DNA of 64,000 nt from CAZLMG01 sp964560765 (lineage in GTDB: Bacteria > Bdellovibrionota_B > Oligoflexia > Oligoflexales > CAZLMG01), in NCBI GenBank assembly GCA_964560765.1, contig CAZLMG010000022.1, forward strand, positions 1 through 64,000. Reading direction: 5' to 3'. Every line of letters begins with the position of its first letter. Positions within the stretch are counted from its first letter, which is position 1. A program made the translations under genes and the position numbers. This document shows positions 44,134-54,115 of the stretch, piece by piece. The notes beneath the pieces are model-generated. The model made no database searches. It worked only from the letters and a program-made list of their open reading frames with translations, and was not told the DNA's origin.

Positions 44134-44166
44134 GCCAGTCGGTCATAGCGAGGGGAAAGGAAGCCC

Positions 44167-45843
44167 ATGCTACGTCAATGGATTGTCGCCACTTGCTTTG
44201 GATTGCTGCTGGCCTGCCGTGGCGTCATGCCAGCTGCCTTTTCGTCCTTCATGCTTGAAGCGCCGCAGCTTGGGGATCCTGGAATCGAATCGGTCGTGCC
44301 CGGTACCTACCATGGATACTTGCGTTCCGCAGATGGCCAAAGCAAGTGGCCACTTACTGCTGAGCTTCTTTTGCGCGAGAAAGATGCAGATAAAGTACGA
44401 ATTGCGTTGCAGGTACGGGTTGCGCTCGGTAGCCACCTTTCCCACGAATATCAGAGTGACTATTTTTCAGCGGTTGAGCTGGATTTAACTACGCATCGCG
44501 TACGGACTGGTGATGGAGTTGCGGGCTGGAGTCTCGCCGAGGCGGTCTATGATGAGCAAGGGATTTTGCGCGGAAAGATCCAGCTTGGCGGTTCAGCAAC
44601 CGCGTCCGAGTTTCACCTTGTGGCCATGCAATCGCGAACGGAGCAGCAGTTCGCATCAGATCTTGCAGCCATTTATCCAAAACTGGATTTGGCTGCAAGC
44701 GTTGAAGGAACCTACCGCGGTCGCTGTGCTGATGGCGACCACGAGTTGCAATTGGAAACGGTAAAATGGCGCGCTGGTCCGGTCACCGAGGCATCGTTTC
44801 TGTCTGGATATTCGGTGCGCGGACGGTGGGGTTTGCGGGCTAGCGATTTTTGTCGAGGTGCTCATCGGCCCTGTCTGCGGTGGGATATCCAAGAGGGAAA
44901 CATCAATATAAGCACAAACTCATTGACGCTATCTTCCGGTGCAAAAACTTGGAATTGTGCGCGTGCAGACGGGGCGCTGAGTTGTGGCCAGTGTCGTTTA
45001 CGCAAGGTCGACACTCAGTCGAGCGACGCCAAGGTCGAGACATCTTCGCTCAACGACAGTTTGCGTCGCCAAATTCCTAAGTTTGGTTACTCCATCGGTG
45101 GTGCTTCGACCCGCGTCGGTCAGGATGGTATGTTCGGCTCGAAGGAGTACTTCGGTTACGTCTTTCATGAGGCGACAGGTCACTTTCAATTTGCTCGTTT
45201 AAAATTGGATTTTGAAAGGTTTATTGGAAAGTCATCGGCGCCGACAACAGTTCGTGTCGGCGGTGTAGCCACATTATTTTTTGGTGGTGGGCATTCGGAT
45301 GAGTTTATTGCCTATCGCTTGCCATCAGCGGCCATTGTTGAGCGCAATGCGCATGTGCTCGAAGGACCGGGTGATGCGGTGGTGCAAATCTCTCGCTGGA
45401 CGGAAGAGGGGGTTGCCGGCATTTGGTATTCAAAGGCCGCGGGTCGAGTGGGGCCGTTCCAACTTCTGCAGGGCGCAACACCTGAGATCGATAGCCAAGT
45501 TCTACCACGTGTTAGTGGTAACTTTGGAGATACGGCGCAAGGCTTGACCTTGATTGCCAGTGCCGATGTCTCTGACGATGATTTCGATTTTTCTCCCCTA
45601 TCAATTCGTGGTGCAGGCATTGGACTGATGGCCCCAAAGCGACATGCATCGGTGGTTGATGTGGGTTTCGACCCTTACCGTGGGCGGATGGCATTGCGCT
45701 TCAACGATCGATCAGTGATCGATGGAGTCTGGGGCTCCAACGGTCTGGAACTTAATCTACATTCTGGGGCGCGATTTGGTGCGTCGCTACCGGAATTTCG
45801 AAAGCAACGCGCATACCTTGCGCCGACAGCTGGGGTACTATAA
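44167..45843 (+). CDS. Cysteine-rich lipoprotein of unknown function
   Basis: A 558-residue exported protein. The signal peptide ends at lipobox LLLAC (C17). No known domain is recognised. Two segments near residues 45 and 180 begin alike (VVPGTYHGYLRSADG and SVEGTYRGRCADGD), suggesting an internal repeat of a lipocalin-like or beta-barrel-like module. A cysteine cluster lies at roughly residues 186-280 (FCRGAHRPC, WNCARADG, SCGQCRL). The last 200 residues are rich in glycine and strands. AAAGGAAG precedes ATG 44167. The stop overlaps that of the convergent ggt gene by six bases. Confidence 0.7.
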   Translation: MLRQWIVATCFGLLLACRGVMPAAFSSFMLEAPQLGDPGIESVVPGTYHGYLRSADGQSKWPLTAELLLREKDADKVRIALQVRVALGSHLSHEYQSDYFSAVELDLTTHRVRTGDGVAGWSLAEAVYDEQGILRGKIQLGGSATASEFHLVAMQSRTEQQFASDLAAIYPKLDLAASVEGTYRGRCADGDHELQLETVKWRAGPVTEASFLSGYSVRGRWGLRASDFCRGAHRPCLRWDIQEGNINISTNSLTLSSGAKTWNCARADGALSCGQCRLRKVDTQSSDAKVETSSLNDSLRRQIPKFGYSIGGASTRVGQDGMFGSKEYFGYVFHEATGHFQFARLKLDFERFIGKSSAPTTVRVGGVATLFFGGGHSDEFIAYRLPSAAIVERNAHVLEGPGDAVVQISRWTEEGVAGIWYSKAAGRVGPFQLLQGATPEIDSQVLPRVSGNFGDTAQGLTLIASADVSDDDFDFSPLSIRGAGIGLMAPKRHASVVDVGFDPYRGRMALRFNDRSVIDGVWGSNGLELNLHSGARFGASLPEFRKQRAYLAPTAGVL

Positions 45844-47610
45844 GCCGACAGGTTTGCCTTCCGAGCGGGTATCAGAGACTCCGATCCAATGTGTGCCCTC
45901 CTGCGTACGAGCAATGGCTTGCACATCGCCGATAGCCCCTTGCTGTACGATGTCGTGGCCCCTTCGACGCAGCTCATCGATTGTCTTTTGGGAGAAACCA
46001 TTCTCTTCGATTCGCAACTTATCGGGTAGCCATTGATGGTGAATGCGGTGAGCCTGCACCGCCTGTGGCAGGGCCATGCGGTGATCGATGACATTGATTA
46101 TGGTTTGTAGAGTCGCGGTAATAATGCGCGGGCCACCTGGCGATCCAGCCACCAATTGCAACTTTCCACTCTTGTCAAAGACCATGGTGGGCGACATGGA
46201 TGAAAGTGGGGTCTTGCGTGCGGCGACCGCATTGGCTTCACTGCCGACGAGTCCATAAGCATTTGGTACCCCAGGTTTGATGCTAAAATCGTCCATTTCG
46301 TCATTGAGTACGATTCCCGTACCGGCAGCTACGACGCAGGATCCGAAGCTGTAATTGATGGTTTGCGTCGATGCGACGGCGTTGCCGTCTTGATCGACCA
46401 CAGAGAGGTGTGTCGTTGACGGTGATTCGAAAGCTTTCGGATCACTAGCAGCCAGCGCCTTAGAGGGGGTGGCACTCTGCAAGTTGATCGTTGCACTTAA
46501 CTGCTTTGCGTAGGCTTTGCTGGTGAGCCCCGCGACAGGAATTTCGACAAAATCTGGGTCACCGAGGTACTTGGCGCGATCGGCAAATGCCCGTCGCATA
46601 ACTTCGGTTAAGATATGGATACCGTCTGGCGTCCCAAACCCAAATTTTTTGACGTCATAGCTTTCAAGCATATTGAGCATTTGTACGATGTGTACGCCGC
46701 CAGAAGAAGGTGGCGGCATGGAAACAATACGATGATCCCGGTATGTGCCATGAGCGACCTGACGCTCGAGGACTTGGTAGGCGTCCAAGTCCTGCTGCGA
46801 AAGGATACCGCCACCACGCTTAATTTCGGCCAGGATGCGGCGAGCAACTTCGCCTTTATAAAAGCCATCTCGGCCCCTCTCGGCGATTTGCTTTAGCGTC
46901 CAGGCCAACTCCTTCTGTACCAAAATATCGCCAACTTTAATGGCAGAACCCGCGGGCAGAAATAGGTCTCGGGCTGCAGCGAACTGTTTCAACACTTCGG
47001 CTCGATCAGCTGCCGCTTCGGCAAGGCTTTCATACACGGGAAAGCCCTTGCCAGCGATGTCGATGGCTGGCTGCATAACCTGGGAAAGTGGCAGCTTGCC
47101 ATGAGACTTGTGAACCTGCACGAGTCCCGCGACGAGGCCTGGAGTGGCGACAGCCAAGTGGCCGTTAACCGACGCATTGGGAATTGCGATTTTCTGGCTC
47201 CGGTAGGGTTTGGGGTTCCCTTCCTTATCGAGGTACATATCACGCGTCGCAGCCTTTGGGGCCCGTTCGCGAAAGTCGAAGACATGTGTCTTTTGGGTAC
47301 GCGCCTCATGGAATAGCAGAAACCCGCCGCCGCCAATTCCCGTCGACTGAGGACGCACGACAGATATGACGAAGGACGATGCGACGGCCGCATCCATCGC
47401 ATTGCCGCCAGCAGCCAGCATGCGAGCTCCTGCTTCAGACGCAAGATGGTGAGCTGTAGCCACCATGCCGCGCTTGCCGACGGCCGAATACTCAGCGACA
47501 TCGCGAATGGTTTGACTGGGCGGAAATAGTGGCACATCGGAAGCGGTGGTCACGCATGCGATGGCGGCAAGGAAGCTGAAGATAGGAAAGTATCGCATTA
47601 ATAACAGCAT
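45838..47610 (-). CDS. ggt: Gamma-glutamyltransferase
   Basis: Periplasmic N-terminal-nucleophile hydrolase that cleaves or transfers gamma-glutamyl groups, mainly from glutathione. The 590 residues match the family. An N-terminal signal peptide (FPIFSFLAAIACVTTA) directs export. The autocleavage site and catalytic threonine are in STTHLSVVDQDGNAV, splitting the chain into large and small subunits; GGNAMDAA, PPPSSGG and GSPGGPRIIT are further family motifs. AGGG precedes ATG 47610. It is divergent from the HAD phosphatase gene and convergent with the cysteine-rich lipoprotein gene. Confidence 0.95.
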   Translation of the reverse strand: MLLLMRYFPIFSFLAAIACVTTASDVPLFPPSQTIRDVAEYSAVGKRGMVATAHHLASEAGARMLAAGGNAMDAAVASSFVISVVRPQSTGIGGGGFLLFHEARTQKTHVFDFRERAPKAATRDMYLDKEGNPKPYRSQKIAIPNASVNGHLAVATPGLVAGLVQVHKSHGKLPLSQVMQPAIDIAGKGFPVYESLAEAAADRAEVLKQFAAARDLFLPAGSAIKVGDILVQKELAWTLKQIAERGRDGFYKGEVARRILAEIKRGGGILSQQDLDAYQVLERQVAHGTYRDHRIVSMPPPSSGGVHIVQMLNMLESYDVKKFGFGTPDGIHILTEVMRRAFADRAKYLGDPDFVEIPVAGLTSKAYAKQLSATINLQSATPSKALAASDPKAFESPSTTHLSVVDQDGNAVASTQTINYSFGSCVVAAGTGIVLNDEMDDFSIKPGVPNAYGLVGSEANAVAARKTPLSSMSPTMVFDKSGKLQLVAGSPGGPRIITATLQTIINVIDHRMALPQAVQAHRIHHQWLPDKLRIEENGFSQKTIDELRRRGHDIVQQGAIGDVQAIARTQEGTHWIGVSDTRSEGKPVGL

Positions 47611-47696
47611 GTTAATCCCTTAGTTGCGGCTTGGGAAAGGTTATGCCATACACTGTAGCCCGATCTTGGAGCATGGTCAAAGAAAGGCGTATCAGT

Positions 47697-48365
47697 ATGA
47701 GTCTCGCCCCGTTACAGCGTCCCGTTGCTGTCCTGTTTGATTTCGATGGTGTCGTCGTCGATAGCGCTCCAGTGCATGTCGATGCCTGGGATGCGACGTC
47801 TCTCGATGTTTTGGGTCGGCGACTCGATGATAATTTGCGAGCGCGCATTTTAGGACATAACTCCTTTGCCATCGCGCGCATGATATGTGGCCGCGATGAT
47901 CAAAAGCTCATTGCTGAACTCGTCGAGCGCAAGCGCCGAGAGTTGGAGACGGCCGTGTCAGCAATGCCCGTGATTCCCGGTGTTCGTGAGTACTTTGCCC
48001 GCCTGAACGAACTCAAGATCCCCTTTGGCATTGCTAGCAACTCGCCGCGTGCATTTGTCGCGGATGCTCTGGCAGCAGTCTCATTGGCGGCATCCGTGGT
48101 TCTGGGCTGCGAGGATGCAGCTCGACCCAAGCCCGCACCAGACTTGTACCTAGCATGCGCCAAGAGGCTTGGGGTCAGTGTCGCTGATCATCGGCAAATT
48201 CTTGTGTTCGAAGACAGCACCCATGGACTCGCGGCGGTGAAAGCTGCCGGCATGGTTCCCATGGGAATCGCGTCGCAGCATCCGATCGACGAACTGCTTG
48301 CCGCCGGTGCATTGGCGGCCTTTCGCGATTTCAGCGAGTTCCTAGTCCAAGCAGGCGCCACTTAG
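47697..48365 (+). CDS. HAD-family phosphatase, beta-phosphoglucomutase-like
   Basis: Haloacid-dehalogenase-fold phosphatase or phosphomutase, 222 residues. Motif I is FDFDGVVVDSAP (nucleophile and general acid aspartates), motif II is ASNS, motif III lysine in RPKPAPD, motif IV is FEDSTHG. A small helical cap follows motif I, as in the beta-phosphoglucomutase subgroup. The substrate is unknown. ATG 47697 has AAAGG upstream and matches the usual HAD start; a frame from 47631 lacks support. It shares an 86-base divergent region with ggt. Confidence 0.88.
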   Translation: MSLAPLQRPVAVLFDFDGVVVDSAPVHVDAWDATSLDVLGRRLDDNLRARILGHNSFAIARMICGRDDQKLIAELVERKRRELETAVSAMPVIPGVREYFARLNELKIPFGIASNSPRAFVADALAAVSLAASVVLGCEDAARPKPAPDLYLACAKRLGVSVADHRQILVFEDSTHGLAAVKAAGMVPMGIASQHPIDELLAAGALAAFRDFSEFLVQAGAT

Positions 48366-48441
48366 ACGCCATAAGTAACTGAAATTAAATGACTTAATAA
48401 GTGGACCTTATGTTCTCGTCAGGGTCAGCCGATGCCATTTC

Positions 48442-48447
48442 TATAAT
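48442..48447 (+). promoter_or_regulatory. -10 element of the giant lipoprotein gene
   Basis: A consensus TATAAT lies 17 bases before the TTG start of the repeat lipoprotein, implying a leader of about ten bases that hardly contains the ribosome site AAAGGCGGGG. No good -35 is seen at 17 bases. Confidence 0.45.
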
Positions 48448-48464
48448 GAAAGGCGGGGCTTACT

Positions 48465-51400
48465 TTGAAATCAGAGCCTGGTGCAATAATCAGTCGATGT
48501 CAGACCGCACGCGGAGTGATCGCGTTGGGCGTCGTTGGTGCCTTACTCAGTGGTTGCTCGCTCATCCTCGGCGATGGTGAGGAACGAACGAACGTTGGAT
48601 CGGATGGCGGTAATGTCACGATGGATCTCATCGATCAAGATGGGGCCATCATCGGGACGTACGTTGCTGGGTCTCGCAAATCGCAAACGATCAGTGGTCA
48701 GGACTCTGCAGCGCTGACCATCATGCCTGGCGCCTTTTCGGTGGATACCCAGGTTGGATTGCGCGCTGCGTCTTCACTAACTGATGAATCGACGCTGGGT
48801 GCTGTCGGCATCGACAGCAGCAATGTCCAAAGTGCAGGGGCGCCAATTGAGATTTTTGCCGACACAACAGAGTCGCCTGCCGTAGCGATGCAGTTACAGC
48901 TGCCGTTGCCGATTCTCGCAAGTTTGCAGGGAGGCAGTGGATACGAAAACTTGGTGATTATTTACGTGCGACGATTGCCTTTGCTGGGAAAGTTTGAGAC
49001 TGGAGTCATTCCACGCGCCGACATTTTGATACAAAACGGAGCGGCCATCATCGGCGTCAAGTACTTCGGCAAATTTCAGACGGCGATTTTGGTTGAGCCG
49101 ATTTCAGAGGCTATAGCCGCCGTGACTCAGGGCGAACCGGCACCTGCTGCGGGGACAACGACAGAGCAGGCAGCGACCACTACCACAGCAGGTGTGAGCG
49201 TCACAATCGCGTCGGCTTTAACGACGGCAAATAGTTCTAATTCGGCTAGTTACGCGCTCACCGGAACTTGCAGTGAAAATGGTCGATCGGTTTTCGTGAT
49301 GGCGTCGATCAACGGCACATCCCAAGGCATGCAGGCCACATGTGCGAGTGGTGCATGGGCGGGTTCACTCGACTTGAGCAGTATGGCTGATGGCAGCTTG
49401 GGCGTAACGGCTGACCATCAGAGTGCGTCTGGCGTGTCCGCGACGCAGGCAACGGCAACGCTGGTTAAGGACGTTTCCGCGCCGACCGCGACGATCAGTG
49501 GGACTCCGCTGCCAGTGGCTTATGGTGCCTCCATCACCTCGTATGGGATTTCGGGAACATGCTCGGACAACGGCAGAGCATTGACCATCGTTGTATCCGA
49601 TGGATTGGGTAGCGTCACTCGCACCGTGACGTGTACGAGCGGCAGCTGGGCAGCGAATTTTGATCTGAGCACACTCAGCGATGGTAGCGTGACAACTTCT
49701 ATTACCTACCTTGATGCGGCCGGCAATAGTGCCAGCATTTCGCCAGAGACTTTTTTGAAGGGTATCCAAGTCACGGTAGCGATAGACGCATCGGTGACGC
49801 ACGTGAATGCCGCCAATGCCGCTGCTTACGCCCTTGTCGGCGATTGCAGTGAAGAGGGCCGTGCCGTTTCCGTGGCGGCGACGGACTCAACGTCAACGTC
49901 CGCGACGATCAGTGTTAATTGTTCAATCTCTCGATGGTCAGCCACCATCAATGTTGCCTCACTCACGGATGGGGCAATCACAATCACTGCCGACCATCAG
50001 AATGCATCTGCCATTGCCGCGACGCAGGCCAGCATCGTCCGTCAGAAAGACGTTGTGGTTCCGACAGTAGGTATCAATACCCTGTCGAGTATCAACGTTG
50101 CGAATGCGGCATCTTACTCGGTGAGCGGATCGTGTAGTGAAGCATCGCGTACAGTCACCATTGATTTTTCCGGTTCGATCTCTGGAACCGCAACGTGCAA
50201 TGGTTCAAGTTGGTCGTTGACGAAGGACGTGTCGGGACTTGCCGATGGTAGCGTTACTGTGACCGCAGACTTGTCTGACACCGCTGGTAACGCGGCCGTG
50301 CAAGTAAGTGACACGGTGAACAAGGATACGGTTTCTCCGACGATCACAGTGGACACTCTTTCAACGGCCACGACCTCCAACGTATCATCGTTTTCAGTGA
50401 GCGGATCATGCAGTGATAGCGGCGGCAACATCACGATAGATGCCTCGGATTCAATTGCTGGTTCGATTGCGGCTATCAATACGTCGTGCTTGGTCGGATC
50501 TTGGAATGAAAGCATCAATCTATCGTCGCTTGCTGATGGAGTGATTACCATCCTGGTCTCTCATTCAGACGCTGTCAATAACACTGGATCCGACTCCGAT
50601 ACTACGACAAAAGATGCAACGGCGCCTTCAGTTACCTTGGTGAGCGCTCCTAGCCAAGCAGCCATTCATGCGACCGGAAGTGCAACTTTAAACGTAACTT
50701 GCAGTGAGACGGGTCAGGCGGCCATCAAGGACCAAACAAGCAGTCACTACGTGTTGCTGGGATGGTTCAATGTGACGGGTGGTGACCCCGAACCGGCGAC
50801 GATAGCGGGGTCAATGCTGGCGGCAGCGCGCAGTTCGGCGGCGCTTGGTGATGGCACCAGCACGTTGGCCGTCTACTGTAAAGATGCAGCGGGAAATCTG
50901 GGCAGCGCCGACACCAGTCAAGCCATAACCCTAGATACCGTCGCTCCGACCGGATATTCACTTAGCATCGATGGTGCTGCCGAGACGAATTCTCCAACGG
51001 TGAATTTGACCATTAGCGGTGGTGATGCTGCGCAAATGTATATCACCAATACATCCGGGTGCACCGCGGACGGAACCTGGGAACCGATAGCTCCTTCTAA
51101 GTCTGCCTGGTCCCTCGCTGGTGCGAATAGCACCCAGTATATCTATGCCAAGTTTCGGGATGTTGCTGGCAATGAGACCAGCTGCATTTCTGATAGTGTG
51201 CTGCATGACAATGTCGCACCAAGTTTGGCGAGTGTCAGCTTGGTAGGCACCTATGGGTCGAGCGCAAGTGCGTCACCGTCGGCGAGCTGGACTTCTGCAT
51301 CTGCAAATGGCGGCACGCTGAGTCACTATGAAGTGTCGGTGGGTACCAGCGCTGGGGGCACTGAGATGTTGGATTGGACCGGCATTGGCAACGTGCAGAC

Positions 51401-53042
51401 CGCGACGGCCAGTGGACTGGCTCTTACCTCTGGAAATACGTACCATTTTAATTTGCGTGCCGTAGATGTAGCCGGGAATGTCTCGTCGATCGTGAGCGAT
51501 TCGTGGATTGTGGATGCGGTCCCCCCAGCGGCGCCCTCGCAAGTTTGGATCAGTCGCGATGGATTTGGCCCGGCAACAGCAATCAGTGGCGTTGATGATG
51601 ATGAGGATCTCTATGTACAGTGGAATTCAGCGTCAGATGTGACATCAGGTATTGAGAGCTATACTTTGTTTGCGTATCCCGAAGCGAGTTGCGGAGGCAC
51701 ACCGACGACTGTTTCCGGGCTCTCAGTAACTGAGCATCTCTTCAACGGTGCTTTTGGTTCGACGTACTCTTTTCGGGTGAGGGCTTTCGATAATGCCGGT
51801 CTGATTGCGGATTCCCCGTGCTCGTCGAACTCTATGGTTTTGCAATCGCGGGTTCGCGGGACGATCGACGCGAGTTTTCATAACAACATAGCCTTTGTTC
51901 ACAACTTTGGGGGTGGTCCGGCACATGCGCTGGATGTCGTCGCACTGCCCAACGGCGAAGTCGTCGTCGTGGGTTTTGCTACGGAAGGTGGCTACAAGGC
52001 AGGTAAAGTTCTGAAATTGAATCGCGATGGCCTGCCCGTGCCCGGTTTTGGAATAGGAGGATTCGAAACAATCTCGCTGGGTGGACACACCGTGGTGCGC
52101 TCTGTAGCCTATTCGGACGCGGACGACACCATCGTCGTGGCAGGAACAAATAACTTGAGCACCATCGGTGCTGACATTTTTGTGGTTAAGTTGAATCCGA
52201 ACACTGGCGCTATCTATGGCGGCTTTAACGGCGGATCTCCCCAGTTTATCAACGTGGCTTCGAATGCGGACGAAGCGACGGGGATAGCTGTCGATAACTC
52301 TGGCTACATCTTCGTGTCGGGCAATCGCTCCAATGGCACGACAACGGATGGTGTCCTCGCCTGGTTAAATGCAGATGGCTCCATGCGCGCCGATATCGGT
52401 GGCGCTACAGGTTTGATTACCGTGGGTTCGAGTGGTGATTATCGACTGCATGCAGTCGCCGCTGATTCGAGCGGGCGTGTGATCGTGGCTGGGGGAAAGT
52501 TTGCGAGCGGTGGATTTGATACTGTCATACGGGCGTATTTGCCGGATGGTTCCCTTGATGCTTCATATAACGGAAACGGTGAAAAGGTGCATTCATTTGC
52601 CACCTCCTCGATAGACGACCAGTGCCGGGCCTTGGCAGTCCATAGCTCGGATGCGGTTGCGTGCGTTGGGGATAGATCAGCTAGCAGCTGGGTAGCGCTA
52701 CAAGTGGATTCAACTGGATCCTCTGATCTTGGATTTAACTCTTCTGGCAATCTGCAGCTGAATGCGTCAGGACCAACGTCGGTTGCACACGATGTGGTGC
52801 TTGATAGCCTAGGCAACAAGAGTGTCGTCGTCGGCTCATGGTATGCTGGTGGGCCATTGGCACGCATACAGGTCTTGAATGCTGATGGAACTAGCGATGT
52901 TAGCTTCAATTATCTGTCATCTCTTGGTGATGAGGACGCCCTTTTTGGCGTCACCATCGATTCCGATAACCGCGTGTTTGCGGTTGGTAAGCGCCTCGAT
53001 GGCGGCGCGGACTCATGGCTACTGATGCGGCTGCATCAGTAA
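48465..53042 (+). CDS. Giant Ig-like/delta-60-repeat lipoprotein
   Basis: A 1525-residue exported protein. The signal peptide ends at lipobox LLSGC (C31). Residues about 32-240 are an N-terminal beta domain. Residues about 244-722 are five tandem copies of a 95-residue Ig-like module, each with two cysteines, one in SGSCSE-type and one before a conserved W. Further Ig-like/fibronectin-III-like modules reach about 1129. The C-terminus (about 1130-1525) is a beta-propeller of delta-60 repeats (ALPNGEVVVVGFA, DSSGRVIVAGGKF, DSDNRVFAVGKR). It resembles long adhesion lipoproteins. The start is TTG with a nearby -10 TATAAT at 48442-48447, only 17 bases upstream. Confidence 0.85.
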   Translation: MKSEPGAIISRCQTARGVIALGVVGALLSGCSLILGDGEERTNVGSDGGNVTMDLIDQDGAIIGTYVAGSRKSQTISGQDSAALTIMPGAFSVDTQVGLRAASSLTDESTLGAVGIDSSNVQSAGAPIEIFADTTESPAVAMQLQLPLPILASLQGGSGYENLVIIYVRRLPLLGKFETGVIPRADILIQNGAAIIGVKYFGKFQTAILVEPISEAIAAVTQGEPAPAAGTTTEQAATTTTAGVSVTIASALTTANSSNSASYALTGTCSENGRSVFVMASINGTSQGMQATCASGAWAGSLDLSSMADGSLGVTADHQSASGVSATQATATLVKDVSAPTATISGTPLPVAYGASITSYGISGTCSDNGRALTIVVSDGLGSVTRTVTCTSGSWAANFDLSTLSDGSVTTSITYLDAAGNSASISPETFLKGIQVTVAIDASVTHVNAANAAAYALVGDCSEEGRAVSVAATDSTSTSATISVNCSISRWSATINVASLTDGAITITADHQNASAIAATQASIVRQKDVVVPTVGINTLSSINVANAASYSVSGSCSEASRTVTIDFSGSISGTATCNGSSWSLTKDVSGLADGSVTVTADLSDTAGNAAVQVSDTVNKDTVSPTITVDTLSTATTSNVSSFSVSGSCSDSGGNITIDASDSIAGSIAAINTSCLVGSWNESINLSSLADGVITILVSHSDAVNNTGSDSDTTTKDATAPSVTLVSAPSQAAIHATGSATLNVTCSETGQAAIKDQTSSHYVLLGWFNVTGGDPEPATIAGSMLAAARSSAALGDGTSTLAVYCKDAAGNLGSADTSQAITLDTVAPTGYSLSIDGAAETNSPTVNLTISGGDAAQMYITNTSGCTADGTWEPIAPSKSAWSLAGANSTQYIYAKFRDVAGNETSCISDSVLHDNVAPSLASVSLVGTYGSSASASPSASWTSASANGGTLSHYEVSVGTSAGGTEMLDWTGIGNVQTATASGLALTSGNTYHFNLRAVDVAGNVSSIVSDSWIVDAVPPAAPSQVWISRDGFGPATAISGVDDDEDLYVQWNSASDVTSGIESYTLFAYPEASCGGTPTTVSGLSVTEHLFNGAFGSTYSFRVRAFDNAGLIADSPCSSNSMVLQSRVRGTIDASFHNNIAFVHNFGGGPAHALDVVALPNGEVVVVGFATEGGYKAGKVLKLNRDGLPVPGFGIGGFETISLGGHTVVRSVAYSDADDTIVVAGTNNLSTIGADIFVVKLNPNTGAIYGGFNGGSPQFINVASNADEATGIAVDNSGYIFVSGNRSNGTTTDGVLAWLNADGSMRADIGGATGLITVGSSGDYRLHAVAADSSGRVIVAGGKFASGGFDTVIRAYLPDGSLDASYNGNGEKVHSFATSSIDDQCRALAVHSSDAVACVGDRSASSWVALQVDSTGSSDLGFNSSGNLQLNASGPTSVAHDVVLDSLGNKSVVVGSWYAGGPLARIQVLNADGTSDVSFNYLSSLGDEDALFGVTIDSDNRVFAVGKRLDGGADSWLLMRLHQ
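49195..50630 (+). repeat. Five tandem Ig-like module repeats
   Basis: Within the giant lipoprotein gene, about 287 bases per unit, five units. They share the frame SGxCS, then x(A/G)xW, LADGxVT and a terminal KD; DNA-level identity is moderate (coding repeats, not a short tandem). A sixth diverged unit may follow. Confidence 0.7.
51852..53039 (+). repeat. Delta-60 repeat region
   Basis: Encodes about six to seven repeats of roughly 55-60 residues with the delta-60 hallmark (GxVxVVG or GRVIVAGG followed by xRLNxDGSxDxxF), forming the C-terminal beta-propeller-like domain of the giant lipoprotein. Confidence 0.65.
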
Positions 53043-54049
53043 ATCATAGTCATAGTGAGCTGCTGACGCGCATAATTGGCGATAGCCATGTGATCCTGAT
53101 ATGTCTGGAAATCTACAGACAGGCGGGCCGCAAATTGTTGCAGCCAACGTTCCGCTCCCGATCCAAACCCAATCGTTCCGAAAGCGCCGACGTTCGAGCC
53201 TGAATCATCCGACAACTGGCAGCGGGGTAGCCAGTGTTCGTAATGATGGCGAATAGCTTCCGCCGAATTGGAAAAATATTTTTCCAGGCGGGGTCCCAGG
53301 TGCTTGATTAGCGGTCGATGTTGACTGACCCAGGTGCAGGCAGTTAAGGGAGCGGCCACTTGCAGCGCCTGCGGTAGTTTTTTGCTGCCTTCCAGCATCG
53401 TGCTGAAACTCAGCAACGCAAAATGATGAAGTGAAGCCTTAATGCCAGTTTCATCTCCTAGCTTCAAACCGTGCCAGGTTTGCAGCTGCTCGTGCAACAG
53501 AAACGCATGGCCTTGAAAATCAGCACGTAGGCTCGTCAGCAGCACGTGCACAATGCTGTCGCCAAATTCCACTGCCTTTGGCTCGCCGGCAGGAAACTGA
53601 CCGACGTACTGCAGAGTCAATGCCCGAATATTATCCGCAGCATCGATGGGGATGCCATCGTCCCACGCCAGAGCGGTGAGGTTGTTGGTAGCGCCAAAGT
53701 CTTGCAGAGCTGCAAAATCCTGCTCTAAGTCTGAAGTCATTCGTTCACTACTGGTGCTCTCAGCTTGCGCCGTGGTCAGTTTGCCGAGCCGCGGATATAG
53801 CGCCTTCAGGGCTTCGAGGCTGGGGAGATTTCCAGGTGTAATTTGCAGTAGCTGCGTATTACTAACCGGGCGCTGTAACAGCTGATCAAAATCTGGCCAG
53901 CGATTTTGGCGATACTGTCTCGCCAAATCATCGGCGTTGGAGGTCTGCTGGATGAGCTGAGTTACCGATGAGTGGCCATACGCCCAAAATAAGGCGACTG
54001 CTAGGATAAACGCTAAGGTACTGATGATGAGGTTCCGACGCTTTGCCAA
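53036..54049 (-). CDS. Membrane-anchored hypothetical protein
   Basis: A 337-residue protein with a single N-terminal membrane helix (NLIISTLAFILAVALFWAYG) and a large, mostly helical exported region. No known domain is recognised; the C-terminal part has one cysteine in LPRCQLS and one in TACTWVSQH. The first TTG of the frame (54079) lacks a ribosome site; TTG 54049 has GGGAG nine bases upstream and gives the anchor start MAKRRNLI, so it is preferred. It overlaps the giant lipoprotein gene by seven bases at its 3' end. Confidence 0.65.
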   Translation of the reverse strand: MAKRRNLIISTLAFILAVALFWAYGHSSVTQLIQQTSNADDLARQYRQNRWPDFDQLLQRPVSNTQLLQITPGNLPSLEALKALYPRLGKLTTAQAESTSSERMTSDLEQDFAALQDFGATNNLTALAWDDGIPIDAADNIRALTLQYVGQFPAGEPKAVEFGDSIVHVLLTSLRADFQGHAFLLHEQLQTWHGLKLGDETGIKASLHHFALLSFSTMLEGSKKLPQALQVAAPLTACTWVSQHRPLIKHLGPRLEKYFSNSAEAIRHHYEHWLPRCQLSDDSGSNVGAFGTIGFGSGAERWLQQFAARLSVDFQTYQDHMAIANYARQQLTMTMIY

Positions 54050-54115
54050 AGATGGGGTCTCCCACGTTGAGGCATACAAGTCAGTGTGGACTCTAACAGC
54101 TTTCTGAAGGTGACG

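Noticed and set aside
49195..50630. CRISPR-like or direct-repeat array suspicion
   Set aside because: The repeats are 287-base coding modules of Ig-like type without spacers; not a CRISPR array.
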